64,000 nt of DNA from CALJFL01 sp963669435 (GCA_963669435.1 OY770025.1:4278001-4342000); one strand, 5' to 3'. Shown: positions 18,120 through 27,956, counted from the stretch's first letter. Numbers and translations are program-made. The notes: generated from the sequence alone by a model not told the origin.

Positions 18120-19448
18120 CTAAGAAGGAGGCATTAACTCCAACAAGGCGGTAACGGTGGCCTGGGATCCGAGTGTTACCGCAGCGTGTGGGTCAATTTT
18201 AAACAATGGGGAATGATGCGCAGGCACCGGTTCACCGCCCGCTGCCTGACGATCAAAGTCTGCTTGGGGGGTCCCTCCTACATCGAAGTATACGCTGGGA
18301 ATATAAGGATCCAGAGTGAAAAATGGGAAGTCCTCACCACCCATATCCAAACGCTTGGCGCTGTACAAAACCCCTTCACCCAGCTCCCTGGTCCAAACGC
18401 CTCGTAGTCGCTGCACCAGGGCAGCGTCATTCACGGTTGGCGGCGCCCACTCGTCGATGAAATGTACTTCGGGCAGCTTGTCTTCGGGTAGACCTGCGGC
18501 ACGTCCAGTATTCTCGGCGACCCGCTTGATGGCCGAAAGCAGTAGTTCTCGCGTTTCCAGATTGTCGTTGCGCACGGTCAGCTGCAGCGTGGCCCGATCA
18601 GAAATAATGTTGTGTTTACTGCCCGCGTGAAAAGAACCGACCGTGATTAGCCCCGCCTCCCGGGGCGGCAATTCGCGACTTACGATAGTTTGCAAGGCCA
18701 GCACGATCTGGCTCGCCAACACAATGGGATCCTTGCCGCGATGAGGGGATGCACCATGAGTACCCACGCCGTGAACAATGATGTTCACCATATCGACACC
18801 AGAATACGGCGATCCCACGACCGCTGAAATTTGGCCTGCCGGAACTTCGGATCTCACGTGAAAGGCAAGGGCGTAATCCGGTAGACCAAAACGCTCCCAG
18901 ATACCGTCCTCCATCATCGCTCTGGCACCCTGGGCACGTTCTTCCGCTGGTTGGGCGAGGAGCATCAAGGTGCCCGACCAACGTTCCTTGTGAGCAGCCA
19001 TATATCGCCCTGTTCCCACCAGGCTGGTTATGTGTACGTCGTGGCCACAGGCGTGCATCACTGGCACTTCGTTGCCAAAGGTATCCACCTGTCGCACCTT
19101 CGAGGCGTTAGGCAACCCGGATTTTTCCTCGACCGGCAAGCCGTCCATATCTGCGCGTATCATCACCAGTGGCCCTGCCCCGTTACGCATGATCGAAACC
19201 ACACCGGTACCACCCACACCTTCGGTAACCTCAAACCCCAGTTCACGAAATTCCTCCGCCAGCCGGGCAGCGGTTTTGAATTCCATCAACGACAGTTCCG
19301 GATTGCGATGAAAATGATCAAACAGTGCTGCCAGGTGCTCTTCGTAATCACGCGCAATCGCCTTTTCAATATCCTCCTGCGCAGCGACTGTCGGAGAGCC
19401 AGTAAGGATAAGTAAGAACCCGACAAGCTTGAGGTAACGCCTAATCAT
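18120..19448 (-). CDS. Exported M20-family amidohydrolase
   Basis: The 442-residue protein has a clear signal peptide (LVGFLLILTGSPTVAA, cleavage near residue 23) and the M20/M40 peptidase fold. Metal ligands appear in RADMDGLPV and MHACGHDVH, and the catalytic glutamate in QPAEERAQGA. Related enzymes hydrolyse N-acyl amino acids (hippurate hydrolase, IAA-amino acid hydrolase types). The signal peptide places it in the periplasm, which is less usual for this family. It is probably transcribed alone. Confidence 0.9.
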   Translation of the reverse strand: MIRRYLKLVGFLLILTGSPTVAAQEDIEKAIARDYEEHLAALFDHFHRNPELSLMEFKTAARLAEEFRELGFEVTEGVGGTGVVSIMRNGAGPLVMIRADMDGLPVEEKSGLPNASKVRQVDTFGNEVPVMHACGHDVHITSLVGTGRYMAAHKERWSGTLMLLAQPAEERAQGARAMMEDGIWERFGLPDYALAFHVRSEVPAGQISAVVGSPYSGVDMVNIIVHGVGTHGASPHRGKDPIVLASQIVLALQTIVSRELPPREAGLITVGSFHAGSKHNIISDRATLQLTVRNDNLETRELLLSAIKRVAENTGRAAGLPEDKLPEVHFIDEWAPPTVNDAALVQRLRGVWTRELGEGVLYSAKRLDMGGEDFPFFTLDPYIPSVYFDVGGTPQADFDRQAAGGEPVPAHHSPLFKIDPHAAVTLGSQATVTALLELMPPS

Positions 19449-19537
19449 GATAATGCCGCCTTTACTGTGACTTTGATGAGACTAGCAGCACCCGGTGAAA
19501 CTGCAATGTTGTTGCGAGTGACCCGGGCAGTCTGTCC

Positions 19538-20578
19538 GTGTTAACGTCATCCCGGCCGCGCCTTTCCGGCACAACCAAATACAGGAGCCAGCACCTGAAG
19601 CGCAATATTTACCGCCATCACAGCACTCAGCGTCGGTACTGTTCAGCTCATGCCTTGCGCAACGGCAAACGGCGTAGAACTTTCCGGCACTGGCTGCGAT
19701 GCGCGATCTGCACAGGCTTACTGATGGCAGGTATAGCAACGCCTGGCATGGCCACAGATCTTTCGGACTATCATGGCCCCGGGGATTTACCTCCAACTCA
19801 GAATCAGGCACTGCGCGAGGCCCTGCGAACCACGTTGTGTGATGCGCAGCTGTGCGAACTGGTAGCCGCGGACCGATTATCTGTGGCGCTTGTTATCGAC
19901 CGGCCCGGAGAACAACCACAGTTGGCCATGTTCAATGGCCACAACATGGTTTACGCGGCGAGCCTGCCCAAAATCGCCATTTTGTTGGGCGCAATGGTCG
20001 CTGCAGAGCGCGGTGAGCTGGTGCTGAGCCCGGAGCTCACAGACGACCTGAACCGGATGATACGTTCCTCCTGCAATCCCTGTGCTACCCGCGCCCTGGC
20101 GGCCGTGGGACGCGAGCGACTTCTGGAGATACTGCAAGAACCGAGGTTTGCTTTTTATGACAGCGACCGGGCGGGCGGCTTGTGGGTGGGGAAAGATTAC
20201 GCGCCCTCACCCGCCTATCATCGCGATCCGATTAAAAACCTCTCCCACGCCGCCACGCCCTACCAGGTTGCACGCCTGTATTACCGCCTGGAAAAAGGCA
20301 GCTTGTTAGAGTCCCGGTATGAAATACTGATGAAAGACATGCTTGATCGACCTGCGATGGCACATAAATTTGTCGCCGGCCTCGCCCCGCAGGTTGGTGT
20401 TATTGCCATGCGTAAATCAGGCAGCTGGGAAATACATCATTCGGATAGCGTCCTGGTACGCGGCGAGGGTTACAACTACATCGCCGTAGCGCTGGTGGCC
20501 GACGAGCAAGGCGAGGCCATTTTACAATCGCTCATCCAGCAACTCGACCAGTTAGCTAGGGACTTCGTCTCGCCCTGA
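19538..20578 (+). CDS. Exported class-A beta-lactamase-like serine hydrolase
   Basis: The 346-residue reading contains AASLPKIAILLGAM, an SxxK active-site motif with serine near 142 and lysine near 145, in the context typical of class A beta-lactamase-like and D-alanyl-D-alanine peptidase folds. A secretory segment (AICTGLLMAGIATPG, about 56-70) implies periplasmic location. The start is uncertain: the first ~45 residues are basic and not signal-like, and a TTG near 19655 would give a more normal signal peptide. The last 23 bases overlap the convergent serine-hydrolase gene. It may act on peptidoglycan or be an antibiotic-resistance-like enzyme; no direct evidence. Confidence 0.75.
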   Translation: MLTSSRPRLSGTTKYRSQHLKRNIYRHHSTQRRYCSAHALRNGKRRRTFRHWLRCAICTGLLMAGIATPGMATDLSDYHGPGDLPPTQNQALREALRTTLCDAQLCELVAADRLSVALVIDRPGEQPQLAMFNGHNMVYAASLPKIAILLGAMVAAERGELVLSPELTDDLNRMIRSSCNPCATRALAAVGRERLLEILQEPRFAFYDSDRAGGLWVGKDYAPSPAYHRDPIKNLSHAATPYQVARLYYRLEKGSLLESRYEILMKDMLDRPAMAHKFVAGLAPQVGVIAMRKSGSWEIHHSDSVLVRGEGYNYIAVALVADEQGEAILQSLIQQLDQLARDFVSP

Positions 20579-21824
20579 CGAGTGTGTGAATCTGGCCCGC
20601 CAGCGCCTGGTGGTCCTGTGCGGCATTTTTCTTCAGCACATTGGACAACACCACAGCAATGTAATGCAGGGACTCATTCTGTCCCTGCGCTTCGACGACC
20701 GCCATGGAGTTCATGTAGTTGCGCTGGTTTCCGCGATAGGCACGGCATTGAAACCCCTCTTCCTCAACACAGCTGTACAGCGAACCTGATTTGAAATAGA
20801 CCGCTGTATTAAGCAGGGTTGGCGCTGAGGCATAGCGAATCCTGCGCTCGGTGCTGTATAGCAAGCGTTTCAACTGCAAGCTGCTCCAGCTGTCCACGAG
20901 TTGGCCCTGCTCCATCTTCAGCATAAGCCTGACCAGGCTGCGCGCCGACGCATAGCTGTTACCGCCTCCACTGACGCGGCGTTGCCCGCCCTTGGTGAAA
21001 AAACTGCCCTGGCGAATGGTTGCGAGGGACAAGCCATTTTCAGTCAGCGGCTGCCAGAATGTTTGTTGAAATAATTCGGTACGATTCTGTGCTGTCAGAT
21101 CCGCCAGCGTACTGACAGCGGTCGCACCATCAACGGGGTACCCAGTGCCAAGGTGGCGCAGCAGCATCGCTTCGCGCATCGCCATGGATGCCGCTGAATT
21201 GGAACTGGCGGACAGGGTCCAGTCCAGATACTCCCAGAGGTTACCAGTGTCGCCGTCCTGCATCGCCCGGCGCTCCAGCTTACGGCGCTCCACATCATAG
21301 AGGCGGATGGTGTGATGGTCGCTGTGGGCAAACTCGTCTGCCACTACCTGGTGTTCGCGCATAAGTTGCTGGCGTTGGGTGACGTCCACATGGGTATCAG
21401 CCAAGGCCTGCAATAAACCAACAGCCACCAACACCTTGCCAATACTGCCCACGTTCTGTCGGTGCGTATCTCGATGCTGGGCGTAAACGGGTTGATTAGG
21501 GTCACTCAGGTCTAGCAACGCAACGCTGTAGGCGTCTGCCTCGTCGCCAAGCAATTTCACCAGTGCGCCACCCAGTTCGACATCCGGCTGCGGCAGCTCG
21601 ATGTCTCTATTTGGCAGGCGCAATTGCACCTGTTGTGTACCCAGCAGTGCCCCTGAGGGCTGGCCGGGACCACTGAGTTCACCGGCCTGTACCAGCCGCG
21701 CATATTCAAGTCGGCGGATGCCGGTGTCTTGATAGCCATCCAGTGGATAGGTGTACGCTACCGCCGCGCCCATACCCGCCACTATTGTCGTGGCAAACAG
21801 CGCATACAGGCGCCCCAGGGTCAC
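20556..21824 (-). CDS. Exported serine hydrolase with SxxK motif
   Basis: The 422-residue protein has a hydrophobic N-terminus (LFATTIVAGMGAAVAYTY) and an SxxK motif in QNVGSIGKVLVAVGLL (serine near 127), with SASSNSAAS as a likely SxN-type second motif. This fits the penicillin-recognising serine hydrolase fold. GTG at 21824 overlaps the stop of the upstream dikinase-like gene by four bases, so the two are translationally coupled. The convergent gene on the other strand has the same fold, so two members of this family face each other here. Confidence 0.8.
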   Translation of the reverse strand: MTLGRLYALFATTIVAGMGAAVAYTYPLDGYQDTGIRRLEYARLVQAGELSGPGQPSGALLGTQQVQLRLPNRDIELPQPDVELGGALVKLLGDEADAYSVALLDLSDPNQPVYAQHRDTHRQNVGSIGKVLVAVGLLQALADTHVDVTQRQQLMREHQVVADEFAHSDHHTIRLYDVERRKLERRAMQDGDTGNLWEYLDWTLSASSNSAASMAMREAMLLRHLGTGYPVDGATAVSTLADLTAQNRTELFQQTFWQPLTENGLSLATIRQGSFFTKGGQRRVSGGGNSYASARSLVRLMLKMEQGQLVDSWSSLQLKRLLYSTERRIRYASAPTLLNTAVYFKSGSLYSCVEEEGFQCRAYRGNQRNYMNSMAVVEAQGQNESLHYIAVVLSNVLKKNAAQDHQALAGQIHTLVRARRSP

Positions 21825-24800
21825 GGCCCGCTGCCTGGCACGGCCTGAAGATCCACCAAATCTGCACCTCTATCAGGGATGTTTGCATCTATCTCGAGCA
21901 GGTAGGTGTGGGACGCAGCCACGTCACTCTGCACAAAAGGCCTGATCTGGAACAGCCGCAGCCGGTCACCTACAAACCCAAACTCCACGTCGGCCACAGC
22001 GAGATTACCCTGCTCGTCGACCAGGCTCGGGAAGCGCTCGGGCAGGGTGTTAGCGAATACCCGCAGTGTGTTGATGTCCTGTTCATTGAGTACAACATGG
22101 CTACCAGATACAGCCACTTTATCGATACCACCGGCGGCATTGAGCACGCGTTTCAATGGGGCTGTCGCAGTGGCCAATACTGTTACGCCTGCGCCACTGG
22201 TATCGATGCGCAGAGATTCGGCGGCCTGCCCATCCACTGCGCCGCCCAGACCTTCATTTACCGCCACGGACAGTACGCCTGCCTCTGCAGTATCTATATC
22301 CGCCGTTACCAGCACGCCGGACTTATCTGACGGCACGGATTCAAGTAGCAGAATCGAGGTATACACGTGTTCAGGTTGCGTCATATAGGACTGTCGCCAG
22401 GAAAACGCTCGGCGTGTAAAGGGTGACGCCCACACGCGCGGAATAGCCGCTAACAAGGCATCAAAGCTGGTGACATTGGGTAAGGTGAGGTTCAACCCGG
22501 CACCGGTGAAGCCCGGCAGGTCCTCGACGTTGGTATCGGAACGTACAAACATGCCCACGCCCGCTTGCTCGAACTCTTCCCCCAGAAGCCGCGCCAGGTC
22601 CTCGCGCAGCATGGTGATAAAATCAGCGGGAAGTGGTGTGTTTAATACCTGCTGGTAAAGCTGCTCTCGAAATGTCTCCGTTGCCGCTTCTCTGCCCTCC
22701 CCCGTGGGCATCTTCGCCAACTCAGCATAGGACGACTGCATCCACTCGAATACGGTAGCGCCAGACGCATGCGGCCTATCGAGCACCACCTGCTTAAACA
22801 CACCAAAGGGAATTGCCATACCGCGGGCCACAGCGTCGGGATACTGGCGTGCCAGCTCACCCAGTTTTGCCGCCTTGGGACCGACTGTTCTGCCAGAATC
22901 TTCCACCGTCAATTCTGCTAACGCGACGTTGCGCTGCAGGGTAAGATCGAGTTTCTCCAGGTCCGGCTCGATTTGGATGCCTGTGGGTGCAGTTGCTATC
23001 ATTTCGGCTTGTTCGATTACACCCTCATCACGCGCTATTCTGACGCTGCCTGCGGGAGTGACCGCCAGAACTACGGATTCACCATCTGCCGCCCGTAGAG
23101 AACTTCCGAGTCGTGGCGCGGCACTGACGTTGGGGATACCAAGATTCCGTGCCAACAGTTGCACATGCGATAAGGGGTTGCCCGTGCCGAAGGTAATAAT
23201 CCCCGCGACTGGCGGTAGCTCCGCTACCGTCTCCGGCAGGACGTAAATTCCTTCGGGGTCCAATGCCTCTATATCGTCGAGGTCAGGCTGCGCATGCAAG
23301 GTGCCACGCGCGAATCCCGGGTTAAGTGGATGCAGCCCACCGCCGGCCTCATCGCCGAACAACGCATGGCTGATGCCAGAAAGTTGCCCGGCATCGCGCT
23401 GTAGTTCATCCAATATGGTCGAGTAAAACAGTAAAGGACTGGCGCGCAACTGGTCCTGAATAAACAGCAGCGCGCGAGGCTCTATCTTTGCAAGTTTTTG
23501 CATTGAGGAATAAAAGTACTGCCGCAGGGCTTGTACGCCCCACCCTGGCGCCAACCCCGCGTAATTCAGTAACGCGCGATAGTCCGATAACGCTGTACGG
23601 TCAGGGTCCAGCTGTACGAACCTGCCGTCCAGCGCATCGTGTAGACGGGTATTGATGAGTCCTGCACCATAGCCAGCGGTCGCCGCTGCACGCATCAACT
23701 GCAACAATTCAGCCCGGCTAAACCGGCCGATCTCTTCGCGCAGCTGGGCGGCACTAGCGTAGTGCTCTCGCTCCAGGCGCAGACTGGCATCCAGCAATTG
23801 CAATCGGGAATTGAGCGAAGAGGTAGCTGTCAGCGATGATCGAATCTCGGCCATTAACGTGGCGCTTAAGGTGAATTTTTCGCGAGTCCCGGCACTGGCA
23901 TCCCAGTGCTCAGCGGCACTGCGCAAGCGTTTGGCTAACCCATCCGGGAGACCATACAAGCCAGACCACCGCGCAAGCTCGTCGTCCAGCGACGGCGACT
24001 GGTAAATCGCATCGATCTCCGTGGCCAGCGCTTCATAGCGCGCTGATAAATCCTCGCGCGCACTATCACTGGCCCTAGTATCACGGGCATAGTCACGTAC
24101 GCTCTGGGCATCCGCGGCAGAGGGCGCTCCGTGTATCTTTACCCGCAAAGGCAAAAACCCACTGTCTTCATCTGCCAGTGCAGCAGACCACTGCCGCACC
24201 TTACTGATCGACGCACTGCCCTGCCCGTGCGGCAGCATTTGTACGCCCGTCCTCAATGCAGCAAAACGCGGACCCAACCAATGCTCATCACCCACCAGGG
24301 ACAACAACAGGGATCGCCCCCCTGCGCGCTCATCTTCGTCCTGGATTGCACCGCGGTAGTAGATTGCGCGCTGAAAGATCCAACCGTTGTCGATGCCCAT
24401 GAGAAACTTTTCAATAAGCAGCTGGGCGTACTGGTCTTCGAACCCGGCCTGTGCGCGATAAGCCTCCGGGCTGATACCAGCCAACAGGTTGGCGATAAAA
24501 TAACCATCGTCCCGCAACTCCAGGGTTTGCTCACTCCACTGACCATGTTGATGACCGCCACCGTGGGGCCGACAGGCATAGGCTTTGGGTGGCAGCACTT
24601 CGCCGTCATTGCAAAACCACATGATGCGGGAGAACGGTCCTCGCGGGTTCGCTTTCATCGCTGCGATTGCAGCCGAGGGCTGTTGATTAGCGAGAGGGTA
24701 CGCCGCCGGTGCCAGGGATGCACCCAGAAGAACCAGCAGTATTGCGCGCAATATAATGGGATTCACTCCTTTGCCGGGAGGAGATCGTGTGGCTCTAGCA

Positions 24801-24835
24801 GTATAGCAAGGGCTACTGAAGAGAGCCCGCGACAC
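21821..24835 (-). CDS. Exported dikinase-like protein (phosphohistidine domain, then ATP-grasp)
   Basis: The 1004-residue protein begins with a signal-like segment (RAILLVLLGASLAPAA, about 30-45), then ~450 mostly helical residues I do not recognise. A PEP-utiliser phosphohistidine domain follows (GTGNPLSHVQLLARNLGIPN, His near 557). A pyruvate-phosphate-dikinase-type ATP-grasp domain forms the C-terminus (about 640-1000), with AKLGEL, AIPFGVF and FVRSDTNVEDLPGFTGAGLN. Order His domain then ATP-grasp is opposite to PEP synthase and matches glucan, water dikinases; there is no C-terminal PEP barrel. The start is uncertain: GTG at about 24769 lies too close to its own GGAG. An exported ATP-using enzyme is surprising, so location needs proof. 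Confidence 0.75.
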   Translation of the reverse strand: MSRALFSSPCYTARATRSPPGKGVNPIILRAILLVLLGASLAPAAYPLANQQPSAAIAAMKANPRGPFSRIMWFCNDGEVLPPKAYACRPHGGGHQHGQWSEQTLELRDDGYFIANLLAGISPEAYRAQAGFEDQYAQLLIEKFLMGIDNGWIFQRAIYYRGAIQDEDERAGGRSLLLSLVGDEHWLGPRFAALRTGVQMLPHGQGSASISKVRQWSAALADEDSGFLPLRVKIHGAPSAADAQSVRDYARDTRASDSAREDLSARYEALATEIDAIYQSPSLDDELARWSGLYGLPDGLAKRLRSAAEHWDASAGTREKFTLSATLMAEIRSSLTATSSLNSRLQLLDASLRLEREHYASAAQLREEIGRFSRAELLQLMRAAATAGYGAGLINTRLHDALDGRFVQLDPDRTALSDYRALLNYAGLAPGWGVQALRQYFYSSMQKLAKIEPRALLFIQDQLRASPLLFYSTILDELQRDAGQLSGISHALFGDEAGGGLHPLNPGFARGTLHAQPDLDDIEALDPEGIYVLPETVAELPPVAGIITFGTGNPLSHVQLLARNLGIPNVSAAPRLGSSLRAADGESVVLAVTPAGSVRIARDEGVIEQAEMIATAPTGIQIEPDLEKLDLTLQRNVALAELTVEDSGRTVGPKAAKLGELARQYPDAVARGMAIPFGVFKQVVLDRPHASGATVFEWMQSSYAELAKMPTGEGREAATETFREQLYQQVLNTPLPADFITMLREDLARLLGEEFEQAGVGMFVRSDTNVEDLPGFTGAGLNLTLPNVTSFDALLAAIPRVWASPFTRRAFSWRQSYMTQPEHVYTSILLLESVPSDKSGVLVTADIDTAEAGVLSVAVNEGLGGAVDGQAAESLRIDTSGAGVTVLATATAPLKRVLNAAGGIDKVAVSGSHVVLNEQDINTLRVFANTLPERFPSLVDEQGNLAVADVEFGFVGDRLRLFQIRPFVQSDVAASHTYLLEIDANIPDRGADLVDLQAVPGSGP

Positions 24836-24847
24836 GTGGGTACCTGA

Positions 24848-25261
24848 TCAGTCCTGCGACGCGTACCTGTCGAACATAGCCATGTCGTAGCCAAGGCCAG
24901 CTGCCTGCTCGCGCGCGGCTTTCTTTTCGCTTTCTGGTCGGCTACTCGCCCACAGGTTGGTACAGCGTGTACCGGTACGACAATAGGCCAGGACCGGGCC
25001 TTCGGACTCATCAAACACCTGCTGGATACGCTGAAAGTCAGGCCCGGGGAAGTTCGCCGCAGTGACTGGCAAGTAGTGGTGCGCCAACCCGGCCGCTCGC
25101 GCTGCCTCAGCTATCTCCGCGTCGGCGGCCTGTGACGCCTCCTCGCCGTCCGGGCGATTATTTACCAGCGTGGTGTAACCGGCGGCGGCGATGTCGGCAA
25201 CATCGGCCACGGTAATTTGACTGGTCACGGCGAGTTTATCTGTCAGTGCGGTAATAACCAT
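24848..25261 (-). CDS. TIGR01244-family sulfur transferase/phosphatase (DUF442)
   Basis: The 137-residue protein has the dual-specificity phosphatase-like fold of the DUF442/BLH domain: LVNNRPDGEE early and the cysteine loop AYCRTGTRC (about 92-100) as active site. Members are linked to sulfide oxidation and persulfide handling, for instance fused or adjacent to persulfide dioxygenase, but no such partner is here. It precedes the dikinase-like gene on the same strand by about a dozen bases and may share its operon. Confidence 0.82.
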   Translation of the reverse strand: MVITALTDKLAVTSQITVADVADIAAAGYTTLVNNRPDGEEASQAADAEIAEAARAAGLAHHYLPVTAANFPGPDFQRIQQVFDESEGPVLAYCRTGTRCTNLWASSRPESEKKAAREQAAGLGYDMAMFDRYASQD

Positions 25262-25310
25262 AGGAGCAAGCCTGGTGTGTTAGGTTCAAGAATCTGCAAA
25301 AGGTCTCTGG

Positions 25311-25994
25311 CTACATGGCGCGTACAGCATCCATTCCTTCACGCAGCATGGTGGCCCAGCGAGTAAGCGCGCGATTGGCATCCGCCGAGTTGCTCACGCT
25401 GGTGGTCCATTGCACGCGCCCGGTGTCCATGCCCCGTCGACGGTCGACAATGCGGTAAAGCACCTCGTCGGTGGTTGCATCAACCACGTCGAGAGACAGC
25501 GTCATTTCCCCGGCGGAAGTTGTATAGGAGCGACTGCGACTGGCGCTCTGTACATCGGGGGCAGCAATATCCAGATTGATGATACTGGGGCGCAGCACCA
25601 GTACCTGCTCACCATCATCAAAGGCGTCTACGAGGTTGTAGGCCGGTTCCTCCAGCAACGCCTCGGTGAATTTTTCAGTACAGCTGGCACCGAGATTGTC
25701 CTTGATTTTATCGACATCCTGCTGGGTTACTCGGCTGGAAAGATCAAGTCGGTTATTGTTCTGGTCACGCAGCCAGTTCTTGCGGAAAGACACTCTGCAG
25801 TCAGCCACGCCGAACTCGGTGTACCCTGACAGTTCAACACCAGGCTTGCCGTAGACCTCTTTGAACTTGGTGTCAGGGATCAACGTCAGGCCATCATGGG
25901 TTGTGGTTGGTGCGCTGGACTGACTGCCGGCGCAGCCAATAACCAGCATCAGCAGACTTGCTACAAGGGTGGTTTTAATCAATGAAATAGTCAT
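25311..25994 (-). CDS. DUF3313-family lipoprotein
   Basis: The 227-residue protein has a lipobox LVIGCAG (Cys at 21), so it is probably an outer-membrane lipoprotein. The rest matches the DUF3313 family (GLTLIPDTKFKEVYGKPGV; VLRPSIINLDIAAPD). Function is unknown. The C-terminal DTGRVQWTTSVSNSADANRALTRWA is typical. It is 49 bp upstream of the DUF442 gene, on the same strand. Confidence 0.8.
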   Translation of the reverse strand: MTISLIKTTLVASLLMLVIGCAGSQSSAPTTTHDGLTLIPDTKFKEVYGKPGVELSGYTEFGVADCRVSFRKNWLRDQNNNRLDLSSRVTQQDVDKIKDNLGASCTEKFTEALLEEPAYNLVDAFDDGEQVLVLRPSIINLDIAAPDVQSASRSRSYTTSAGEMTLSLDVVDATTDEVLYRIVDRRRGMDTGRVQWTTSVSNSADANRALTRWATMLREGMDAVRAM

Positions 25995-26091
25995 ACCTGG
26001 TTACTCTTGCTTGCGGTTGTAAACATTATTGGGTTTTTCGACACTCGCACTATAGTAGCTGCCCCAAAAACATTCTAGTTCAGGTGCGGAT

Positions 26092-26847
26092 TCATGAAGA
26101 CAGGCCGCCGGCCCCCTCCCAGAGCAACTTCACGCCAACCACGATCAGGAACACACTGATAATCCCGTAATACAACTTGGGATCTGTGCGCTTGACCAGA
26201 TAGTTACCAATCATCACACCCAGGGGCGCAAGTGGCACCAGCACCAGCGAGTAAACAAGATTTTCGGTGCTGAACTGCCCCAACGAATAATAAGGGACCA
26301 GCTTCACGGCGTTGACGCTGGCGAAAAAAATGCCCGAGGTTCCGGCGTAGATGACAGGCTGTAAACGCTTGGGAATGACATACATCTGGTAGGGCGGCGC
26401 ACCTGCGTGGATACTGAAACTGGTAAATCCCGCCAGCGTGGAAAAAGCCCCGGCTGCCAGCGGATTGTGGCGTGCGCTGGAACGGGACATCCAGCCAAAC
26501 AGGCTCTGCATGCCGAACACCAGGGCCAGTATTCCCACCAGTATGCGCATGTAGTCATCATTCATGGAGCCGGCGGCCAGATAGCCGATGGCGACACCCA
26601 CCATTGCCCCGGGCAACATCAGTCTTAAGGTGCGGCGGTCGTACTTGCCCCAATAGGTACGCACCACCACCACGTCCATAACCACCAGGATGGGGAGCAG
26701 GATAGCTGCGGCCTGGGTTGGGGACATAATCAGCGCCATCAACGGTACCGCCAGCACCGCTACCGAGCCCCCGAAGCCCCCCTTCGCAATCCCGTACAGC
26801 AGGACTGCGGGGATACTCAGCAGGTAAAAGATCGGGTCGTAGAGCAA
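26092..26847 (-). CDS. TSUP/TauE-SafE family membrane permease
   Basis: The 251-residue protein is almost entirely hydrophobic with about eight membrane segments and the family repeat starting KGGFGGSVAVLAVPLMALIM. TSUP proteins export sulfite, sulfolactate or other organosulfur anions; substrate here is unknown. TTG at 26847 is five bases after the purC stop, so it is co-transcribed with purC, an association without an obvious pathway reason. Confidence 0.85.
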   Translation of the reverse strand: MLYDPIFYLLSIPAVLLYGIAKGGFGGSVAVLAVPLMALIMSPTQAAAILLPILVVMDVVVVRTYWGKYDRRTLRLMLPGAMVGVAIGYLAAGSMNDDYMRILVGILALVFGMQSLFGWMSRSSARHNPLAAGAFSTLAGFTSFSIHAGAPPYQMYVIPKRLQPVIYAGTSGIFFASVNAVKLVPYYSLGQFSTENLVYSLVLVPLAPLGVMIGNYLVKRTDPKLYYGIISVFLIVVGVKLLWEGAGGLSS

Positions 26848-26852
26848 GCGAC

Positions 26853-27956
26853 TTAACCTACCAGTCCGAATTCATCCCTCAACACCGCAACGATTTCCGC
26901 CTTGGGGTTGTCAGACAACACAACAGGTTGCCCGATGATCTTTTCCGCGATGCCCGTATAGGTTGCAGAAATCTTCATCAGGACCTCGGTGGGCAAATCA
27001 TTGTCCCGGGCCAGGGCTTTGCGTTCTTCCATTCGATCTTTGTTCAGCAGAATATCGGGATCAGGGAAGTGGTTGAGCAGTAACTGGCGAAAGTCTTCCT
27101 TGGAGTTCTCCACCACCCTGCCCTCGCGGTAGGCGGGACCATCCCAGATACGAGAAGAATCGGGCGTGCCAACCTCGTCCATGTAAATCAGCTTCTCATT
27201 GCCGTCCTTGTCAGCGACATAACCGAACTCGAATTTAGTGTCCACGAACACCTGGTCTACGGCAGCCAGAGCGTCACTGATCAGGTCGAAACCTTCACGC
27301 AGCAACCTCTCATAAGCGTCCACGTCAGCTGCCTGACGGAACTGAAAGGTCTCGAAGTGTTCATCGATATCATTGCGCGCGACATTTACATCGTCTGCCT
27401 CGGCTACGCCGGGAATGCCCGTAAGGATGCCCTTGGTGGACGGTGTGATCAGCAGTTCGGGCAATTTCTGGTCTTTCTCCAGACCATCTGGCAAAGCGAT
27501 ACCGCAGAACTTTCGCTCTCCCTTGGCATAAGAGCGCCACATGGAGCCGGTAATGTATTGACGGGCAATGGCCTCGATCATCACCGGTTTGGCCTTCTGT
27601 ACGATCCACACCAGCGGATGTGGAATCTCAAGAATGTGACTATCTGCCAGACCGTGTTCCCGAAACAGGTCAAACCAGTGATTCGAAATGGCGTTCAACG
27701 CGGCGCCCTTGCCTGGTACACCGTGCATGCCGCCCTCGCCGTGCCAAACACAGTCAAACGCGGAGATACGATCTGAAATTACCATGATGGCAAGCGGCGC
27801 ATCGGCAGGCACATCGTAACCGCGCTCGACAACAAGACGGGCACTGTCGGCCCGGGTTAACCAGTAAACTGAACGCACCTTGCCGCTGTGCACTGGCTGA
27901 TCAGTGCGAATGGGTAGATCGTCATTTACCGCCAACACTTTATTAGCAAGACTCAT
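26853..27956 (-). CDS. purC: Phosphoribosylaminoimidazole-succinocarboxamide synthase
   Basis: The 367-residue protein is the long form of SAICAR synthase, which joins CAIR and aspartate with ATP in purine synthesis. Motifs include HSGKVRSVYWL (start of the ATP-binding lobe), VISDRISAFD and MDEVGTPDSSRIW. ATG 27956 is chosen because AGGA stands seven bases upstream; an ATG 15 bases earlier is weaker. Length is typical of the yeast-like long bacterial type. It leads a two-gene transcript with the TSUP permease. Confidence 0.93.
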   Translation of the reverse strand: MSLANKVLAVNDDLPIRTDQPVHSGKVRSVYWLTRADSARLVVERGYDVPADAPLAIMVISDRISAFDCVWHGEGGMHGVPGKGAALNAISNHWFDLFREHGLADSHILEIPHPLVWIVQKAKPVMIEAIARQYITGSMWRSYAKGERKFCGIALPDGLEKDQKLPELLITPSTKGILTGIPGVAEADDVNVARNDIDEHFETFQFRQAADVDAYERLLREGFDLISDALAAVDQVFVDTKFEFGYVADKDGNEKLIYMDEVGTPDSSRIWDGPAYREGRVVENSKEDFRQLLLNHFPDPDILLNKDRMEERKALARDNDLPTEVLMKISATYTGIAEKIIGQPVVLSDNPKAEIVAVLRDEFGLVG

